Shown here: one piece after another, positions 1 to 10,124 of the stretch
Layout: each line of letters begins with the position of its first letter
How positions within the stretch are numbered: the first letter of the stretch is position 1
From: an uncultured Pelagibacteraceae bacterium
Lineage (GTDB): Bacteria > Pseudomonadota > Alphaproteobacteria > Pelagibacterales > Pelagibacteraceae
Direction: 5' to 3'
NCBI GenBank assembly: GCA_902625035.1
Contig: CACNZK010000004.1
Span: 1 to 64,000 of the forward strand
Length of the DNA stretch: 64,000 nt
The notes under the pieces: generated by a model
What the model was told of the DNA's origin: nothing
Databases searched by the model: none
What the model saw: the letters and a program-made list of their open reading frames with translations, nothing else
Translations under genes and position numbers: made by a program

Positions 1-1221
<1,221 letters not shown>

Positions 1222-1224
1222 CTA

Positions 1225-1479
1225 TTAATTGGGTTTTACTGAAACAAAAGTTCTATCTGACTTTGTTTTTTTAAAAACTACTTTACCTTTTATCACTGAA
1301 AAAATTGAGTGATCTTTACCCATTCCTACGTTTTCTCCAGGAAATATTTTTGTACCCCTTTGTCTTACAATAATGTTTCCAGGTATAACTGATTGTCCAC
1401 CATACTTTTTGACACCAAGTCTTCGTCCAGCACTATCACGTCCATTTCTAGAAGATCCACCTGCTTTTTTTGTTGCCAT
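1225..1479 (-). CDS. rpmA: 50S ribosomal protein L27
   Basis: Component of the large ribosomal subunit whose N-terminus reaches toward the peptidyl-transferase centre. The 84-residue protein begins [16 protein letters not shown] and contains [10 protein letters not shown] and the basic IIVRQRGTK segment, all diagnostic for L27. The length is normal for the family. It follows rplU by 13 bases and precedes obg, so it belongs to one ribosomal-protein/GTPase operon. No Shine-Dalgarno sequence is visible before the ATG. Confidence 0.98.
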   Translation of the reverse strand: MATKKAGGSSRNGRDSAGRRLGVKKYGGQSVIPGNIIVRQRGTKIFPGENVGMGKDHSIFSVIKGKVVFKKTKSDRTFVSVKPN

Positions 1480-1492
1480 AATTAATTACTAG

Positions 1493-1891
1493 TTATTTAC
1501 TAGCCTCTTTTTTTGTTTCTGTCTTTTTTGTCACCTTAGAAACTTTTTCAGCCTCTGAAAGAATTTTACCATCTTTTGAAAAAATTTTATTTATTCTAAT
1601 CATAGAATATTCCTGTCTATGCCCATTTTTTCTTCTTGAATTATGTCTTCTTCTTTTTTTAAAAATTAATACAGTCCTATTTTTACTATTTTCAATTAAG
1701 TCAGCTTCAACTTTTGCACCACTTACCATTGGGGCTCCAACTTCTATTTTACTGTCATCTCCATAAGCTAAAATTTCATTAAATTCTATTTTTGAATTAG
1801 CTTTGATATCTGTTAATTTCTCAATTTTCAAAATCTCTCCAGATTTGACTTTGTATTGTTTACCACCTGTTTTTATGACTGCGAATGACAT
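1493..1891 (-). CDS. rplU: 50S ribosomal protein L21
   Basis: Large-subunit ribosomal protein that binds 23S rRNA. The sequence starts MSFAVIKTGGKQYKV, the L21 hallmark, and carries the basic KKRRRHNSRRKNGHRQ segment near residue 80-95 followed by the MIRINKI strand. At 132 residues it is longer than the roughly 100-residue bacterial core because of a Lys/Glu/Thr-rich C-terminal tail (KVTKKTETKKEASK), a type of tail often seen in alphaproteobacterial L21. It is the first gene of the rplU-rpmA-obg-proB operon, with a good promoter just upstream. Confidence 0.97.
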   Translation of the reverse strand: MSFAVIKTGGKQYKVKSGEILKIEKLTDIKANSKIEFNEILAYGDDSKIEVGAPMVSGAKVEADLIENSKNRTVLIFKKRRRHNSRRKNGHRQEYSMIRINKIFSKDGKILSEAEKVSKVTKKTETKKEASK

Positions 1892-1916
1892 ATAAATACT
1901 CTAAATTTTGTTAGGC

Positions 1917-1944
1917 AATATAGTCTTAGCAAGCCTATAGTCAA
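1917..1944 (-). promoter_or_regulatory. Sigma-70-type promoter of the rplU-rpmA-obg operon
   Basis: Read on the minus strand, a -35 box TTGACT (1944-1939) is followed after 16 bases by a -10 box TATATT (1922-1917). It lies in the 63-base gap between rplU and gloB and points at rplU, whose ATG is about 26 bases beyond the -10 box. Both boxes are near consensus. The predicted leader is short, leaving no room for a large leader structure. Confidence 0.7.
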
Positions 1945-1954
1945 GTTTTATAAA

Positions 1955-2674
1955 TCAAAAATTGTCCTTTAAATCTCTTAATTTTGAAAAACTTTCAACA
2001 TCTTTAGCTTTAAGAAATATATTGCATTCTATTTCATCAGATAAAATTGATGGAATGGTGGGTTGGCCATTTTTTATTTTTTCTTTAATTTCTTCAATTT
2101 TACTTTTTAAATTTGAATTATCTGGATCGTTTGTTTCACAAAATTTTGAATTTTGTAACGTATATTCATGGCCACAATATATCTGAGTATCTTTTGGAAG
2201 TTCTTTTATTTTTTTTAATGAATTGAACATTTGCTCATAAGTTCCCTCAAAAATTCTACCACATCCTAAAGAAAATAAGGTATCCCCAGTAAAAATTTTT
2301 TTTTCCAAAAAAAAATAAAAGGCAATATGCCCACTTGTATGACCTGGTATGTGATAAATTTTCGCTTCAAAATTTTCGCCTTTCCATTTTTGATTATCCT
2401 CCACAAGCACATCAATTTCTGGAATACGATCTTTATCTTCTTTAAATCCAACTATTTTAGAGTTATATCTTTTCTTTAATTCTAAGTTGCCACCTACATG
2501 ATCATAATGATGATGAGTATTAAGAATATATTTTAAATCAATATTATTATTTTCAACATATTTTATAACTGGAGCTGCCTCACCAGGATCAACAACACAT
2601 CCAATATTTTTAGTCTCATCGATTAACAAGTAACTATAATTATCTTGTAAACACTTAATTATTTCTATTCTCAT
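1955..2674 (-). CDS. gloB: Hydroxyacylglutathione hydrolase (glyoxalase II)
   Basis: Hydrolyses S-D-lactoylglutathione to D-lactate and glutathione, the second step of methylglyoxal detoxification. It is a metallo-beta-lactamase-fold enzyme. The zinc ligands are visible as THHHYDH near residue 55, the His in PGHTSGH, the Asp in FTGDTLF and the His in YCGHEYT. About 239 residues, the normal size. An upstream TTG at 2686 would add four residues and overlap metW, but the ATG at 2674 gives the family's usual start MRIEIIKC and leaves a one-base gap after metW, so I prefer it. It is apparently the last gene of metX-metW-gloB. Confidence 0.93.
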   Translation of the reverse strand: MRIEIIKCLQDNYSYLLIDETKNIGCVVDPGEAAPVIKYVENNNIDLKYILNTHHHYDHVGGNLELKKRYNSKIVGFKEDKDRIPEIDVLVEDNQKWKGENFEAKIYHIPGHTSGHIAFYFFLEKKIFTGDTLFSLGCGRIFEGTYEQMFNSLKKIKELPKDTQIYCGHEYTLQNSKFCETNDPDNSNLKSKIEEIKEKIKNGQPTIPSILSDEIECNIFLKAKDVESFSKLRDLKDNF

Positions 2675-2675
2675 C

Positions 2676-3272
2676 TTATTTTTCAATTAAGAATATACCT
2701 AATTCTGCAAATAAATTTTTATAAAATAAATTAGAATTGTTAATATTTGATATATTTTTATTAGTCAGAGCTAAAGATTTAAAGATTTTAAAGTTTATAA
2801 TTTTTGAAAATTTAACAAAATCTTTAATAGTACACATATGAATATTTGGGGTGTTATACCAATCATTTGGTAATGATTCTGTGATTGGCATTGTTCCCTT
2901 GATAAGCAAATTTAATCTTACTTTCCAATGACCAAAATTTGGAATTGTTATGATTGCTTTCCTTCCAACTCTTAAAAGTTCTTTTATGACAATTTCAGGA
3001 TTTACGAAAGCTTGTAAAGTTTGACCTAGGACAACATAATCAAAAGAATCATTTGGAAATTGTTTTAAATCCAATTCCGCGTTTCCCTCGATTACAGTAA
3101 GTCCTTTTGACACGCAGGTTTGAACTTTATCCTTTGAAATCTCAATCCCTCTCGCATCAACATTTTTATTTTTTTTTAATGACTCCATTAATGTTCCATC
3201 ATCGCAGCCAACATCTAAAACTCTTGTTTTTTCCTCTATTAAATCGACTATTATTTTATATTCTGTTTTCAC
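2676..3272 (-). CDS. metW: MetW, methyltransferase-like partner of homoserine acetyltransferase
   Basis: MetW is a small SAM-methyltransferase-fold protein that accompanies MetX in many proteobacteria and supports methionine synthesis; its exact biochemical role is less certain than that of MetX. The 198-residue sequence shows the nucleotide-binding motif VLDVGCDDGTLM near residue 18, the FDYVVLGQTLQAF segment and TIPNFGHWKVRL, which are characteristic of MetW. It starts two bases after metX stops, so the pair is co-transcribed and probably shares the SAM-II riboswitch control. Confidence 0.93.
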   Translation of the reverse strand: MKTEYKIIVDLIEEKTRVLDVGCDDGTLMESLKKNKNVDARGIEISKDKVQTCVSKGLTVIEGNAELDLKQFPNDSFDYVVLGQTLQAFVNPEIVIKELLRVGRKAIITIPNFGHWKVRLNLLIKGTMPITESLPNDWYNTPNIHMCTIKDFVKFSKIINFKIFKSLALTNKNISNINNSNLFYKNLFAELGIFLIEK

Positions 3273-3274
3273 TA

Positions 3275-4393
3275 TTATCTCTCTATGTAAGATTTATCTA
3301 AAAAATTTTTTAGGGTTTTCAAAAAGTCTGGAACATCTAATAAAAAAGAGTCATGACCTTTGTCAGATTTTATTTCAACAAATCCAACATCAGCACCAAT
3401 TGCATTAAGAGCGATAACTATATCTTTATTTTCTTGAGTTGGATAGAGCCAGTCTGAGGTGAAAGATATTACAAAAAACTTAGCCTTAGTTTTTTTAAAT
3501 GCATTAGATAAATTACCATCAAATTGTTTAACTAGATCAAAATAATCCATTGCTCTTGTAATATAAAGATAACTATTAGCATCAAATCGATCTACAAAAA
3601 CAGATCCTTGATATCTTAGATAACTCTCTATTTGAAAATCTGCATCAAATCCAAATTTAAGAGCATCTCTTTCTTGAAGTTTTCTTCCAAATTTTTCTTG
3701 TAAACCTTTTTTAGACAAATAAGTTATATGAGCAGCCATTCTCGCCACTGATAAGCCTTTATCAGGAAGAGTATTATTAGATAAATATTTTCCGTCTGAC
3801 CAATTATGATCCGATGCTATCGCTTGTCTACCCAACTCATTAAAAGCAATATTTTGAGCAGAATGACTAGAGGTACATGCAATCGGCACTACTGTACTAG
3901 CTTTATCTGGATAATTACTAATAAATTGCAAAACTTGCATTCCTCCCATTGATCCACCAACAACTGAAAAAAGTTTTTTTATTTCAAAATGATCTAATAA
4001 ATTTACTTGTGCATTGACCATGTCATTAATAGTAATTACAGGAAAATCGGTTCCGTAAATTTTATTTGTATCAGGATTTTTATGGCTTGGACCAAATGAG
4101 CCCATACAACCACCTATTACATTCGCACAAATAACAAAATATTTATTTGTATCTATTGATTTGTTAGGGCCCACTGCATAAGACCACCAACCATCTTTTT
4201 TTGTAACGGGATTAATACCCGTAACAAATTGATCACCAGTAAGCGCATGAAAAACAAGGATTGCATTATCTTTATTCTTATTAAGCGAACCATAAGTTTC
4301 ATACGCGAGTGGAAAATTATTAATAGTTTTACCACAATCAAGTTTCAATGGTTTTTTAATAACAAGCGTTTTTATATTCTCTTTAATATTCAT
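3275..4393 (-). CDS. metX: Homoserine O-acetyltransferase
   Basis: Transfers an acyl group, normally acetyl, to homoserine, the committed step of methionine synthesis feeding sulfhydrylation. It has an alpha/beta-hydrolase fold: nucleophile elbow [10 protein letters not shown] near residue 145, the Asp in TSDWLYP near residue 315 and the His in [11 protein letters not shown] near residue 345. At 372 residues it matches the family. The gene is first in a metX-metW-gloB transcript and is preceded by a promoter and a SAM-II riboswitch, so its expression should fall when SAM is plentiful. Acyl-donor choice (acetyl versus succinyl) cannot be decided by eye. Confidence 0.95.
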   Translation of the reverse strand: MNIKENIKTLVIKKPLKLDCGKTINNFPLAYETYGSLNKNKDNAILVFHALTGDQFVTGINPVTKKDGWWSYAVGPNKSIDTNKYFVICANVIGGCMGSFGPSHKNPDTNKIYGTDFPVITINDMVNAQVNLLDHFEIKKLFSVVGGSMGGMQVLQFISNYPDKASTVVPIACTSSHSAQNIAFNELGRQAIASDHNWSDGKYLSNNTLPDKGLSVARMAAHITYLSKKGLQEKFGRKLQERDALKFGFDADFQIESYLRYQGSVFVDRFDANSYLYITRAMDYFDLVKQFDGNLSNAFKKTKAKFFVISFTSDWLYPTQENKDIVIALNAIGADVGFVEIKSDKGHDSFLLDVPDFLKTLKNFLDKSYIER

Positions 4394-4431
4394 AATTATT
4401 AATGCTAATTATTGAATTGTGAGAAAAAAAA

Positions 4432-4481
4432 CTTTTTTAGCGGTTTTTTTAAAGCGCTCGCAATTCAGGTAAATCAGCGCA
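4432..4481 (-). promoter_or_regulatory. SAM-II riboswitch controlling metX
   Basis: On the minus strand the leader of metX reads GCGCTGATTTA (4480-4470), then CCTGAATTGCGAGCGC (4469-4454), an A-rich linker, and GCTAAAAAAG (4441-4432). This follows the SAM-II pattern: stem P1 is formed by GCGCT with AGCGC, the GATTTA loop segment is conserved, and the 3' GCTAAAAA strand makes the pseudoknot (GCG of the loop can pair with CGC at 4443-4440). SAM-II riboswitches are known before metX in marine and other alphaproteobacteria and turn expression off when SAM binds. The predicted transcription start lies almost at its first base. Confidence 0.9.
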
Positions 4482-4486
4482 TAAAT

Positions 4487-4515
4487 TTTGTACAAGATGT
4501 TATTTGGTATGTCAA
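4487..4515 (-). promoter_or_regulatory. Sigma-70-type promoter of metX
   Basis: On the minus strand a perfect -35 box TTGACA (4515-4510) is followed by exactly 17 bases and the -10 box TACAAA (4492-4487). Initiation about seven bases further on falls at about 4480, the first base of the SAM-II aptamer. The rest of the 195-base divergent gap toward hisC is AT-rich, and I see no clear promoter for hisC in it. Confidence 0.75.
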
Positions 4516-4588
4516 TTTTTTAAAATATTTGAACTAATTCTATATGAAAAATTGTTATTTTATTTATAAAGAGGCTAAAATTTAAAAG

Positions 4589-5674
4589 ATGACAACTATA
4601 AAATTTAAAAAATTTAATATTGAGGCTTATCAACCTGGCAAATCAACTATTAAGAGTTTTAATAAAATCATTAAACTTTCAGCAAATGAATCAGCTTTAG
4701 GAGTAAGTGCCAAGGCCAAAAAAGCAATATCAAATAAAAAATTAAGTCTTTTCAGATATCCTGATGGAAAGTCTAAAAAATTACGAAGTCAGATCTCAAA
4801 AAAATTTAGTTGTGACAAAGAAAAAATAATTTGTGGAGCTGGTTCAGACGAAGTTATTCAAATGTTATGCCAACTTTTCCTTAAACCAAAAGATGAAGTA
4901 ATTCTTCCTCAGTTTAGTTTTTTAATGTACAGAATATATGCAAAAATAGTTGGTGCAAAAGTTGTTTTTGCCAAAGAAAAAAATTTTAAAGTTTCTGTCT
5001 CTGAAATAATTAAAAAAGTAAGCAATAAAACTAAAATTGTATTTCTTGCTAATCCAAATAATCCGACTGGCACTTACTTGAACAGTTTTGAATTAATTGA
5101 TTTAAGAAAAAGATTAAGAAAAAATATCTTACTTGTTGTAGATGATGCTTATGCTGAGTACATGCAAAATAGAGACTATAAATCTGGTTTAAATTTATTC
5201 AAGAATAAGCAGAATGTTTTTATATTAAGGACATTCTCAAAAATCTACGGACTATCATCTCTAAGAATTGGTTGGGGATATGGCTCAAAAAAAATTATTG
5301 ATGCTTTGAATGTTATTAAACCTCCATTCAATGTTAATGAAGTAGCTCAAAAAGCTGCTATTGAGTCACTTAAGGATAAAAAATTTATTTCACGTTCAGT
5401 AAAACATAATCATATTTATGCAACAAAACTGAAAAATTTTTTGAGCAATTATGATATTAGCTCAAATAAAGTTTCTGCTAACTTTCTATTATTGAATTTT
5501 AATAGATGTAAACTAAGAGCTAATAGTTTCTATGAAAAATTAAAAAAAAAGGGAATTATTTTAAGGTCTACTGAAGAAGGTTATAAAATAAAAAATATGC
5601 TACGATTAACGATTGGGTCAAAAGAGGAAAATATGAAATTTATTAAAGCAACACAAAATATATTTAGAAAATGA
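4589..5674 (+). CDS. hisC: Histidinol-phosphate / aromatic aminotransferase (HisC family)
   Basis: Fold-type I PLP aminotransferase. Family members convert imidazole-acetol phosphate to histidinol phosphate, and many also transaminate prephenate-derived aromatic keto acids. Visible motifs are LSANESALG near the N-terminus, NPNNPTG near residue 155, the PLP lysine in RTFSKIYGLSSLRIGWGYG near residue 215, and a C-terminal LRLTIG motif. The 361-residue length is normal. It overlaps tyrA by ATGA and faces metX, an arrangement found in alphaproteobacteria that suggests a role in tyrosine/phenylalanine synthesis as well as, or instead of, histidine. Confidence 0.9.
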   Translation: MTTIKFKKFNIEAYQPGKSTIKSFNKIIKLSANESALGVSAKAKKAISNKKLSLFRYPDGKSKKLRSQISKKFSCDKEKIICGAGSDEVIQMLCQLFLKPKDEVILPQFSFLMYRIYAKIVGAKVVFAKEKNFKVSVSEIIKKVSNKTKIVFLANPNNPTGTYLNSFELIDLRKRLRKNILLVVDDAYAEYMQNRDYKSGLNLFKNKQNVFILRTFSKIYGLSSLRIGWGYGSKKIIDALNVIKPPFNVNEVAQKAAIESLKDKKFISRSVKHNHIYATKLKNFLSNYDISSNKVSANFLLLNFNRCKLRANSFYEKLKKKGIILRSTEEGYKIKNMLRLTIGSKEENMKFIKATQNIFRK

Positions 5675-6567
5675 GAAATATATTAATTATAGGCTGTGGG
5701 TTATTAGGCTCTTCTTTAGTAAGGAGGATTTCAAAAAAAAAAATAGCAAAAAAAATATTTATTTATGAAAAATCAAAATCTAATATCGCTAAAATAAAAA
5801 GTCTTAGATTACCCGGAACAATTGTTAAGTCTCTTAAAGATGGTTTGGTAAATTCAAACTTAGTGATTGTTTGTACATCAACGAGTGAATATAAAAAACT
5901 TATTCTTAAAATTAATAAAACTATTTCGCCAAAGACACTAATTACTGACGTGGGATCTTCAAAAATAGAGTCATCAAAAATAATTAAAAAATTTTTGAAG
6001 CGTGGTATAAATTGGATTAGGAGTCACCCTATCGCTGGATCAGAGATGAGTGGACCAGAATTTGGAAAAGCTGATATGTTCGAGGATAAATGGTGTGTAT
6101 TAATTAAGGATAAAAAAACAAGTTCTAAGAATTTAAAATTTTTAATTTCTTTTTGGAAAAAGATGGGCTCAAAAACTGTTATTATGAACTCTGAAAAACA
6201 TGACAAAGTTTTTTCTATCACAAGTCATTTACCACATTTAATTGCTTATAATTTGGTTAAATCGGCTCAAGATTTTGAAAAAATACTCAAATTTGGGCTT
6301 ATCAAATACAGTGCTGGGGGGTTGAGAGATTTTTCAAGAATAGCTGCTTCAAATGAAATTATGTGGAGAGATATTTTTTTTGATAATAAGGTTAATGTTA
6401 CAAAAGCTATAGATTTATTTATCAAAAACTTAAAATCTTTCAAAAAAGATATAAATTCTAAAAATAATAGATCAATTTTAAAAAAATTATCTCAGACTAA
6501 AGAAGTTAGGTCTAAAATTATTAAATTAAAGCAAGATATAAACAAACCTGACTTTGGTAGAGATTAA
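5671..6567 (+). CDS. tyrA: Prephenate / arogenate dehydrogenase
   Basis: Oxidatively decarboxylates prephenate (or arogenate) in tyrosine synthesis. The N-terminal Rossmann motif IIGCGLLGSSLVRRI begins near residue 5. VGSSK and the signature SHPIAGSEMSGPEFG follow near residues 100-128, and the C-terminal half is all-helical as expected. There are 298 residues and no chorismate mutase or ACT domain. The start codon overlaps the hisC stop (ATGA), indicating translational coupling. The stop codon shares TTAA with the convergent NlpC/P60 gene. Confidence 0.92.
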   Translation: MRNILIIGCGLLGSSLVRRISKKKIAKKIFIYEKSKSNIAKIKSLRLPGTIVKSLKDGLVNSNLVIVCTSTSEYKKLILKINKTISPKTLITDVGSSKIESSKIIKKFLKRGINWIRSHPIAGSEMSGPEFGKADMFEDKWCVLIKDKKTSSKNLKFLISFWKKMGSKTVIMNSEKHDKVFSITSHLPHLIAYNLVKSAQDFEKILKFGLIKYSAGGLRDFSRIAASNEIMWRDIFFDNKVNVTKAIDLFIKNLKSFKKDINSKNNRSILKKLSQTKEVRSKIIKLKQDINKPDFGRD

Positions 6568-7316
6568 ATATTATTAATATTACTTACTTTTTTAACTTTC
6601 AGATTTGCGGTTTTATCAATTAATTTAATTGTTTGTGCTGTTGGCATTATTAACACCTTCTTTTTTGGTCCATAAGCATGAATAAATCTAGACTTATTTA
6701 GACATACACCAACATGTCCTTTCCAAAATATGATGTCTCCTTTAAGCTGATTTCTACCTCTTTTTCTTTTACAAAATCTTATTTGATCTTTTGTATCTCT
6801 TGGAAAAAATATTCTATTGTAATAAAAATAGATTTGAATTAATGCTGAACAATCAATCCCAACACAAGTTTTTCCGCCCCATAAGTATTTTGTGTTTAAA
6901 AAAAATTTAAATATTTTGACATAATTTTTTTCATGATGATCAATATTTTTGACATCAGTTTTTTTGATCCATTTATTTTTTTCAAATTTTATATATTTTT
7001 TATTTTCATTGCGTTTACAAACACCAGATCCATAATATAGATAATCGTTTGAAGACAAAAATCTTTTACCTCTTTTAAAGAAAATTCTAGATTTAATTTT
7101 TGAAATTTTATGTGAGGGTTTAAAATTTTCTAAAAACTTATCTTTTTTTATATATCCAATATAATTGTCATAATGAGTTTTTATTTTTATATATTTTTTT
7201 CTTTTCAACAGAATCTTAAATTTATCTCCATATAGAATTTGTGAAACTACCTCAGAATTAGAAGATGGTTTAAAGTAAATGTTAGCTACAGATTTATTTA
7301 AAAAATTATTTTTCAC
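6564..7316 (-). CDS. SH3b-NlpC/P60 family peptidase, no signal peptide
   Basis: Probable gamma-D-glutamyl-diamino-acid or L-Ala-D-Glu endopeptidase acting on muropeptides. SH3b-like regions occupy the N-terminal half (SVANIYFKPSSNSEVVSQI, YIGYIKKDKFLENF). The C-terminal NlpC/P60 domain shows the nucleophile in VGIDCSALIQ near residue 155, the His in GDIIFWKGHVGVCL and a third polar residue in FIHAYG. The start is a GTG overlapping the end of the AmpG-type gene by 11 bases. I see no signal peptide or lipobox, so it probably works in the cytoplasm on imported muropeptides, like Bacillus YkfC. The substrate bond is inferred. Confidence 0.85.
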   Translation of the reverse strand: MKNNFLNKSVANIYFKPSSNSEVVSQILYGDKFKILLKRKKYIKIKTHYDNYIGYIKKDKFLENFKPSHKISKIKSRIFFKRGKRFLSSNDYLYYGSGVCKRNENKKYIKFEKNKWIKKTDVKNIDHHEKNYVKIFKFFLNTKYLWGGKTCVGIDCSALIQIYFYYNRIFFPRDTKDQIRFCKRKRGRNQLKGDIIFWKGHVGVCLNKSRFIHAYGPKKKVLIMPTAQTIKLIDKTANLKVKKVSNINNI

Positions 7317-8697
7317 TTAGTTGTAGTTTATTTTTCATAATCCATAAGATTATTAATGAAGGAATGACCATTAGTGCAGTCAAAATAAAAAATATTCCCC
7401 AATCACCATTTAACCAATCAACAAGGGCGCCAGAGGAGGAGGCTAAAGTTGTTCTACCAGCAGTGCCTATTGATGCTAAGAGCGCATATTGAGTTGCTGT
7501 ATAGGCCCTGTCTACGAGCATAGATATAAAGGCTACAAAAGCTACTGTTGCAAATGCAGCAGCTATATCATCAAAAATAACTGCAATAGCAAATAAAAAT
7601 TCTGATTTATCGCTCCAGGCCAACACACTAAATAAAAGGTTTGTGCTTGCCATAATTACTCCAGCAAAAAACATTGCTTTTAAAACCCCGGATCTTATTA
7701 CAAAAAGTCCACCCAAAAGAGTAAACGTCACAGTAGTGATCCAACCTAACGTTTTAGAGTAAATAGCGATATCCGACTTACTAAAACCTATTTCTTTATA
7801 AAAAATTATAGACATCCTTCCAAGAAATGCCTCCCCCACTTTAAATAAAAAAACAAATCCTAAAATTCCTAGAGCAATCGAAAAGCCATTTTTTTTAAAA
7901 AAACTAATGATTGGGCCACTTATTGTTCCAGCAATCCAAGTTATCAATTTTGTAAATATATTTTCATTTTTAAATTGAGATGATATCAATTTATCATTTT
8001 CTTTTTGTTGATCTTGTCTCTCCAAATTTCCAGACTCGTCAATGAACATTAAGCCAATGTTCATTAAAATTACCAAAATCCCCAAAATTAAGAAAGTTAG
8101 TTGCCAATAATTTTCAAAACCAATGTTTTGAAGAATATCTGCTGCAAATAATGATAGTACCCCACCTAACTTATATCCTGTCCACCAACCGACAACCGCC
8201 ATTGCGGCCCCAGCAGCCATAGATTTTCCCTCATTCTCACCAATCTGTTCAATTCTTAAAGCATCAACTGTTATATCTTGAGTTGATGATGCTATAGCAA
8301 TTATTAAGCCTATTGAAACAACTAAAGCTAAATTTTCAGATGGATCGAGTAAACTCCAAAGAGCAAGTGAGAGTAAGATGATAATTTGCATCAAAACAAT
8401 CCACCCTCTTCTGTGACCTATTTTTTTTGTCAAATACGGTATTTGTATTCTATCTATCAAAGGTGCCCACAGATAATTAAAAGCATAAACTGCAAAAATT
8501 AATCCAGCCCATCCAACAGTTGATCTACTTAATCCATCTTCTTTTAACCATAAACTTAGACTACTTCCAATCAAAACCCATGGAAACCCTGATATTGCAC
8601 CGAGCAATAAAATTTTGAGCATTCTTTTGTCAAAATAAACCGAGAACATTTCAGACAAAGAGTTTTTTTTAATTTCTATCAAATTTAATTCCTCCAA
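7306..8697 (-). CDS. ampG: AmpG-type muropeptide permease (MFS)
   Basis: Inner-membrane transporter of the major facilitator superfamily, closest by motif to AmpG, which imports GlcNAc-anhydroMurNAc peptides released during murein turnover. Supporting motifs are SGFPWVLIGSSLSLWL, VGWAGLIFAVYAFNYLWAPLIDR and QDITVDALRIE, with about 12-14 hydrophobic segments in 463 residues. The start is uncertain: the frame opens at a TTG overlapping trkH, while an ATG at 8649 (MFSVYFDK) would be 16 residues shorter and still retain all membrane segments. Overlap with the NlpC/P60 gene supports a joint role in murein recycling. Confidence 0.85.
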   Translation of the reverse strand: MEELNLIEIKKNSLSEMFSVYFDKRMLKILLLGAISGFPWVLIGSSLSLWLKEDGLSRSTVGWAGLIFAVYAFNYLWAPLIDRIQIPYLTKKIGHRRGWIVLMQIIILLSLALWSLLDPSENLALVVSIGLIIAIASSTQDITVDALRIEQIGENEGKSMAAGAAMAVVGWWTGYKLGGVLSLFAADILQNIGFENYWQLTFLILGILVILMNIGLMFIDESGNLERQDQQKENDKLISSQFKNENIFTKLITWIAGTISGPIISFFKKNGFSIALGILGFVFLFKVGEAFLGRMSIIFYKEIGFSKSDIAIYSKTLGWITTVTFTLLGGLFVIRSGVLKAMFFAGVIMASTNLLFSVLAWSDKSEFLFAIAVIFDDIAAAFATVAFVAFISMLVDRAYTATQYALLASIGTAGRTTLASSSGALVDWLNGDWGIFFILTALMVIPSLIILWIMKNKLQLSEK

Positions 8698-10124
8698 AAA
8701 GATGGTAAAAATAATACAAGAATTGCAAATAATTCTAATCTACCCAAAATCATACCAAAACTTAAAATCCACTTAGAGATATCAGGTAGTGATGAAAAAT
8801 TTCCGTTTGGCCCAATAGTTGAACCTAGGCCAGGTCCTACATTTGAAATAGATGTTGCAGCACCAGAAATTGAAGTAATAAAGTCAAGACCTGTCAAAGA
8901 TAATAATGCTGTAATCGCAAAAAAAATTACCAGGTACATATAAATGAAAGAGATAATTGATGCAGTAAATTTATCATCAACAGGACTTTGGTTATATTTT
9001 AGAACAAAAATTCCCTTAGGATAAACAATTTTTTTAAGTTGATTCAAAACAAATGAATAAAGTATTTGAAATCTAAATATTTTTATACCACAGGTTGTTG
9101 AGCCTGCACATCCACCAATAAACATTAAACCTATAAATATAATTAAAGGAAATCCACCCCAGTTATCAAATTGTGCATTTACATATCCAGTTCCTGTCAA
9201 AATTGATATTACATTGAATAAAACTGTTCTTAAGTTTAATTCAGATGATTTATCTAAAAACAAATAAATTGATAAGATCAGAATACTTATTAAGATTATT
9301 TTCAAAAAAGTTCTAATTTGAATATCTGAAAAAAATATTCTTCTATTACCGTTTAAGAATTTGATATAAGCGATAAAAGGTAAACTTCCCAAGATAATAA
9401 AAATCATTGCTGAAATTTCTATTGAAAAACTGTTAAAGAAACCAATGGACTCGTTATAGTTTGAAAAACCCCCAGTTGCTATTGTTGTCATAGAATGAGT
9501 TATACTATCAAAAGTATTCATCCCAAGAATTTTATATGATATTGCGCAAAGAGTAGTGAGACCTGAATAAATGTAAATTAATCTCAACGCAATTTCTTTC
9601 GATTTAGGAAGAATTTTTTCTGATGAGTCACTGTTAGAAATTTTGAATAGTTGCATACCACCAACATTCATTATTGGCATCAAAGTGATTGCCATAACAA
9701 TTATTCCAATACCACCCAACCATTGAAGAATTGCTCTCCAAAGCAAAATTGCTTTGGGCATCTCCTCTAAGTTTGGAATGATTGTTGAACCAGTTGTTGT
9801 AATGCCTGACATACTCTCAAAAAATGCATTGGTAAACGAAAAATTGACTTCAGAAAATATTAGAGGAAGTGAACCAAAAATTGCGATACTTAGCCAAGAT
9901 AACGCGGTCAATAAAAAAGCTTGCTGTAAATTTAACTTCTTATCATGATCAAGATTAGATAAAAAAAATAGCGTACCAAAAATAATTGTAATAATTGAGG
10001 CACCAAAAAAAGAGGAGTCAATTTCTTTAAAAAAAAATTGAACAAATATTGGGATCAACATAAAAATTCCAAGAATTATTTGAAGAATTCCAAGTGTAAA
10101 AAAAACAGTTTTATAATTAGACAT
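8685..10124 (-). CDS. trkH: TrkH-family potassium uptake channel subunit
   Basis: Membrane subunit of a Trk/Ktr potassium uptake system. The selectivity-filter repeats are recognisable: GITTTGSTI near residue 108, TIATGGFSNYNES near residue 215, LTGTGYVNAQF near residue 310, and TSISNVGPGLGSTIGPNGNF near the C-terminus. At 479 residues with about ten hydrophobic segments it has normal length. The regulatory partner TrkA is not in this window. It is the first gene of a minus-strand set with ampG and the NlpC/P60 peptidase, although no functional link is obvious. Confidence 0.95.
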   Translation of the reverse strand: MSNYKTVFFTLGILQIILGIFMLIPIFVQFFFKEIDSSFFGASIITIIFGTLFFLSNLDHDKKLNLQQAFLLTALSWLSIAIFGSLPLIFSEVNFSFTNAFFESMSGITTTGSTIIPNLEEMPKAILLWRAILQWLGGIGIIVMAITLMPIMNVGGMQLFKISNSDSSEKILPKSKEIALRLIYIYSGLTTLCAISYKILGMNTFDSITHSMTTIATGGFSNYNESIGFFNSFSIEISAMIFIILGSLPFIAYIKFLNGNRRIFFSDIQIRTFLKIILISILILSIYLFLDKSSELNLRTVLFNVISILTGTGYVNAQFDNWGGFPLIIFIGLMFIGGCAGSTTCGIKIFRFQILYSFVLNQLKKIVYPKGIFVLKYNQSPVDDKFTASIISFIYMYLVIFFAITALLSLTGLDFITSISGAATSISNVGPGLGSTIGPNGNFSSLPDISKWILSFGMILGRLELFAILVLFLPSFWRN

